A stretch of 64,000 nucleotides of DNA from assembly GCA_041746855.1 (NCBI GenBank), contig JBGTGG010000467.1, positions 16,855-80,854 on the forward strand, in the 5' to 3' direction. The position numbers and the translations under genes were made by a program. Source of the stretch: JBGTGG01 sp041746855 (GTDB lineage: Bacteria; Bacteroidota; Bacteroidia; Cytophagales; Cyclobacteriaceae). This document shows positions 63,096-64,000 of the stretch, one piece after another (position 1 is the first letter of the stretch; the number at the start of each line of letters is the position of its first letter). The notes beneath the pieces were generated by a model. That model did not search any database, was not told the origin of the DNA, and saw only the letters and a program-made list of their open reading frames with translations.

Positions 63096-64000
63096 ATGAT
63101 TTCCCTCAGATCATTTCCTATCCTAATTTTTATAGGCCTTGTTTCTTCCACCCTTTTTGGTCAGTCCATTCAGAGCGCTCAAACTGGTGATTGGAATAAT
63201 ACCGCTACGTGGGCCGGTGGCGTGATCCCGGATATTGACACTGAGTCCATTGCGATTAACCACACGGTTACGGTGACAAACAACATTACCGTTGATGGAG
63301 TGGTTGTATCCACAAGTGGAACACTAATTATTGCCACAGGAGGAGTACTTACGATCCCCAATGTTTTGAACGCGGTGGTCGTAGAAGGAGCTTTACAATC
63401 AAACGAGGGATCACAACTCATCGGTGCTACCGGAAATAATATTTCATTTACCAACGGTTCAACTTATATACACAATTTTTCTACTTCGGAAGGGGTCATT
63501 CCGCTGGCCACATGGGATAGTAATTCAACCATTCGTATTCAGGGGTATACAACCGCATCAGGTTTTATATCCACAAGCTGGGGTCAATCGTTTGGTAATT
63601 TTATTTGGGATTGTCCATTCCAAACAGGGATCATCAACCTGAATGGTTTATTAAGCAATAGTATCCAGGGTTCGATGCAAATCGAGAGTACGGGTTCTTC
63701 TTTTCTACGCCTTTCGTCTGGAGAAACTTTCGGTTTAACCATTGGTGGTAATCTGGAAATACGAAATACCGCGAGGCTGCAACTTACGTTGAGCGGGAAC
63801 GCAACCATACATGTCGGAGGTGATTTTAATTTTGAATCAACCGCTAGCGGAGGTTCGGAAACAAACACTACGGGCCAGGGAATAATTGATGTACAGGGAA
63901 ATTTTTGGATGGACGCATCGGGTGGATTGTTAAGTCTGGGAAGCGGAGGTAGTGGAGGTTTAGGAACACTTCGAGTCGCGGATAATTTCTCACTGATCAA
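63096..64000 (+). CDS. Secreted G8-like beta-helical surface protein (3' end missing)
   Basis: The frame opens at ATG 63096 and is still open at the window end (301 codons visible). A signal peptide (SFPILIFIGLVSSTLFGQ) precedes QTGDWNNTATWAGGVIPDI, a G8-like motif, then INHTVTVTNNITVDGV, LIIATGGVLTIPN and repeated beta-strand units such as LTIGGNLEIRN and IHVGGDFNF. Composition and N-terminal plan match the gene at 58992, so these are paralogs. A T9SS signal is expected at the missing C-terminus. Length is unknown. Confidence 0.85.
   Translation, partial: MISLRSFPILIFIGLVSSTLFGQSIQSAQTGDWNNTATWAGGVIPDIDTESIAINHTVTVTNNITVDGVVVSTSGTLIIATGGVLTIPNVLNAVVVEGALQSNEGSQLIGATGNNISFTNGSTYIHNFSTSEGVIPLATWDSNSTIRIQGYTTASGFISTSWGQSFGNFIWDCPFQTGIINLNGLLSNSIQGSMQIESTGSSFLRLSSGETFGLTIGGNLEIRNTARLQLTLSGNATIHVGGDFNFESTASGGSETNTTGQGIIDVQGNFWMDASGGLLSLGSGGSGGLGTLRVADNFSLI

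Overview
The window comes from a member of the Bacteroidota, most likely a Cytophagales-type gliding or surface-growing bacterium. The signs are a SusC/SusD pair, an NrtR-type Nudix regulator, a UpxY-like NusG paralog, an XrtF exosortase with its partner protein, a C-terminal type IX secretion (T9SS) sorting domain, promoters resembling TAnnTTTG, and A-rich rather than Shine-Dalgarno ribosome sites. The genus cannot be fixed from the sequence alone.

Layout. (1) 1-8.3 kb is a phosphate or nutrient acquisition block: a SusC receptor (5' end outside the window), SusD, a secreted alkaline phosphatase lipoprotein, a phosphodiesterase-alkaline phosphatase fusion, and an NrtR-like regulator whose Nudix box has lost its catalytic glutamates. 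(2) 8.3-12.3 kb, minus strand: an alpha/beta hydrolase, a small membrane protein and a penicillin-acylase-family hydrolase. (3) 12.4-18.9 kb, plus strand: kdsC, an SLC13 permease, cysC, cysD, cysN, a GxxExxY protein and cysQ. Together these genes can import and activate sulfate to PAPS and remove PAP. (4) 19.1-58.9 kb is one plus-strand surface-polysaccharide locus. It starts with two regulators and holds an OPX/PCP pair, an ABC exporter (Wzm/Wzt), many GT4 glycosyltransferases, two PAPS sulfotransferases, acetyl- and methyltransferases, two lipid-carrier sugar transferases, two DegT aminotransferases and the XrtF exosortase pair. (5) 59-64 kb has two neighbouring secreted beta-rich surface proteins (the second runs off the window) with a 67-residue candidate exosortase substrate between them.

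How it works together (inference): the cys block supplies PAPS to the two sulfotransferases, so the locus probably makes a sulfated exopolysaccharide. XrtF may anchor the short protein at the cell surface in connection with this polymer.

Most unusual features: (a) at 50.8-53.8 kb, three AbiE-like toxin-antitoxin cassettes (the first degenerate) lie between four copies of the first codons (MKIPFSPPY-like) of a DegT aminotransferase gene, whose intact version follows the last cassette; (b) families of 7-bp and 8-bp periodic intergenic repeats and a nested hairpin around the cys genes; (c) a G10 tract inside a membrane-protein gene and a C8 tract in codons 6-8 of the aminotransferase, both candidate phase-variation switches. 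No tRNA, rRNA, CRISPR array or transposase was recognised.
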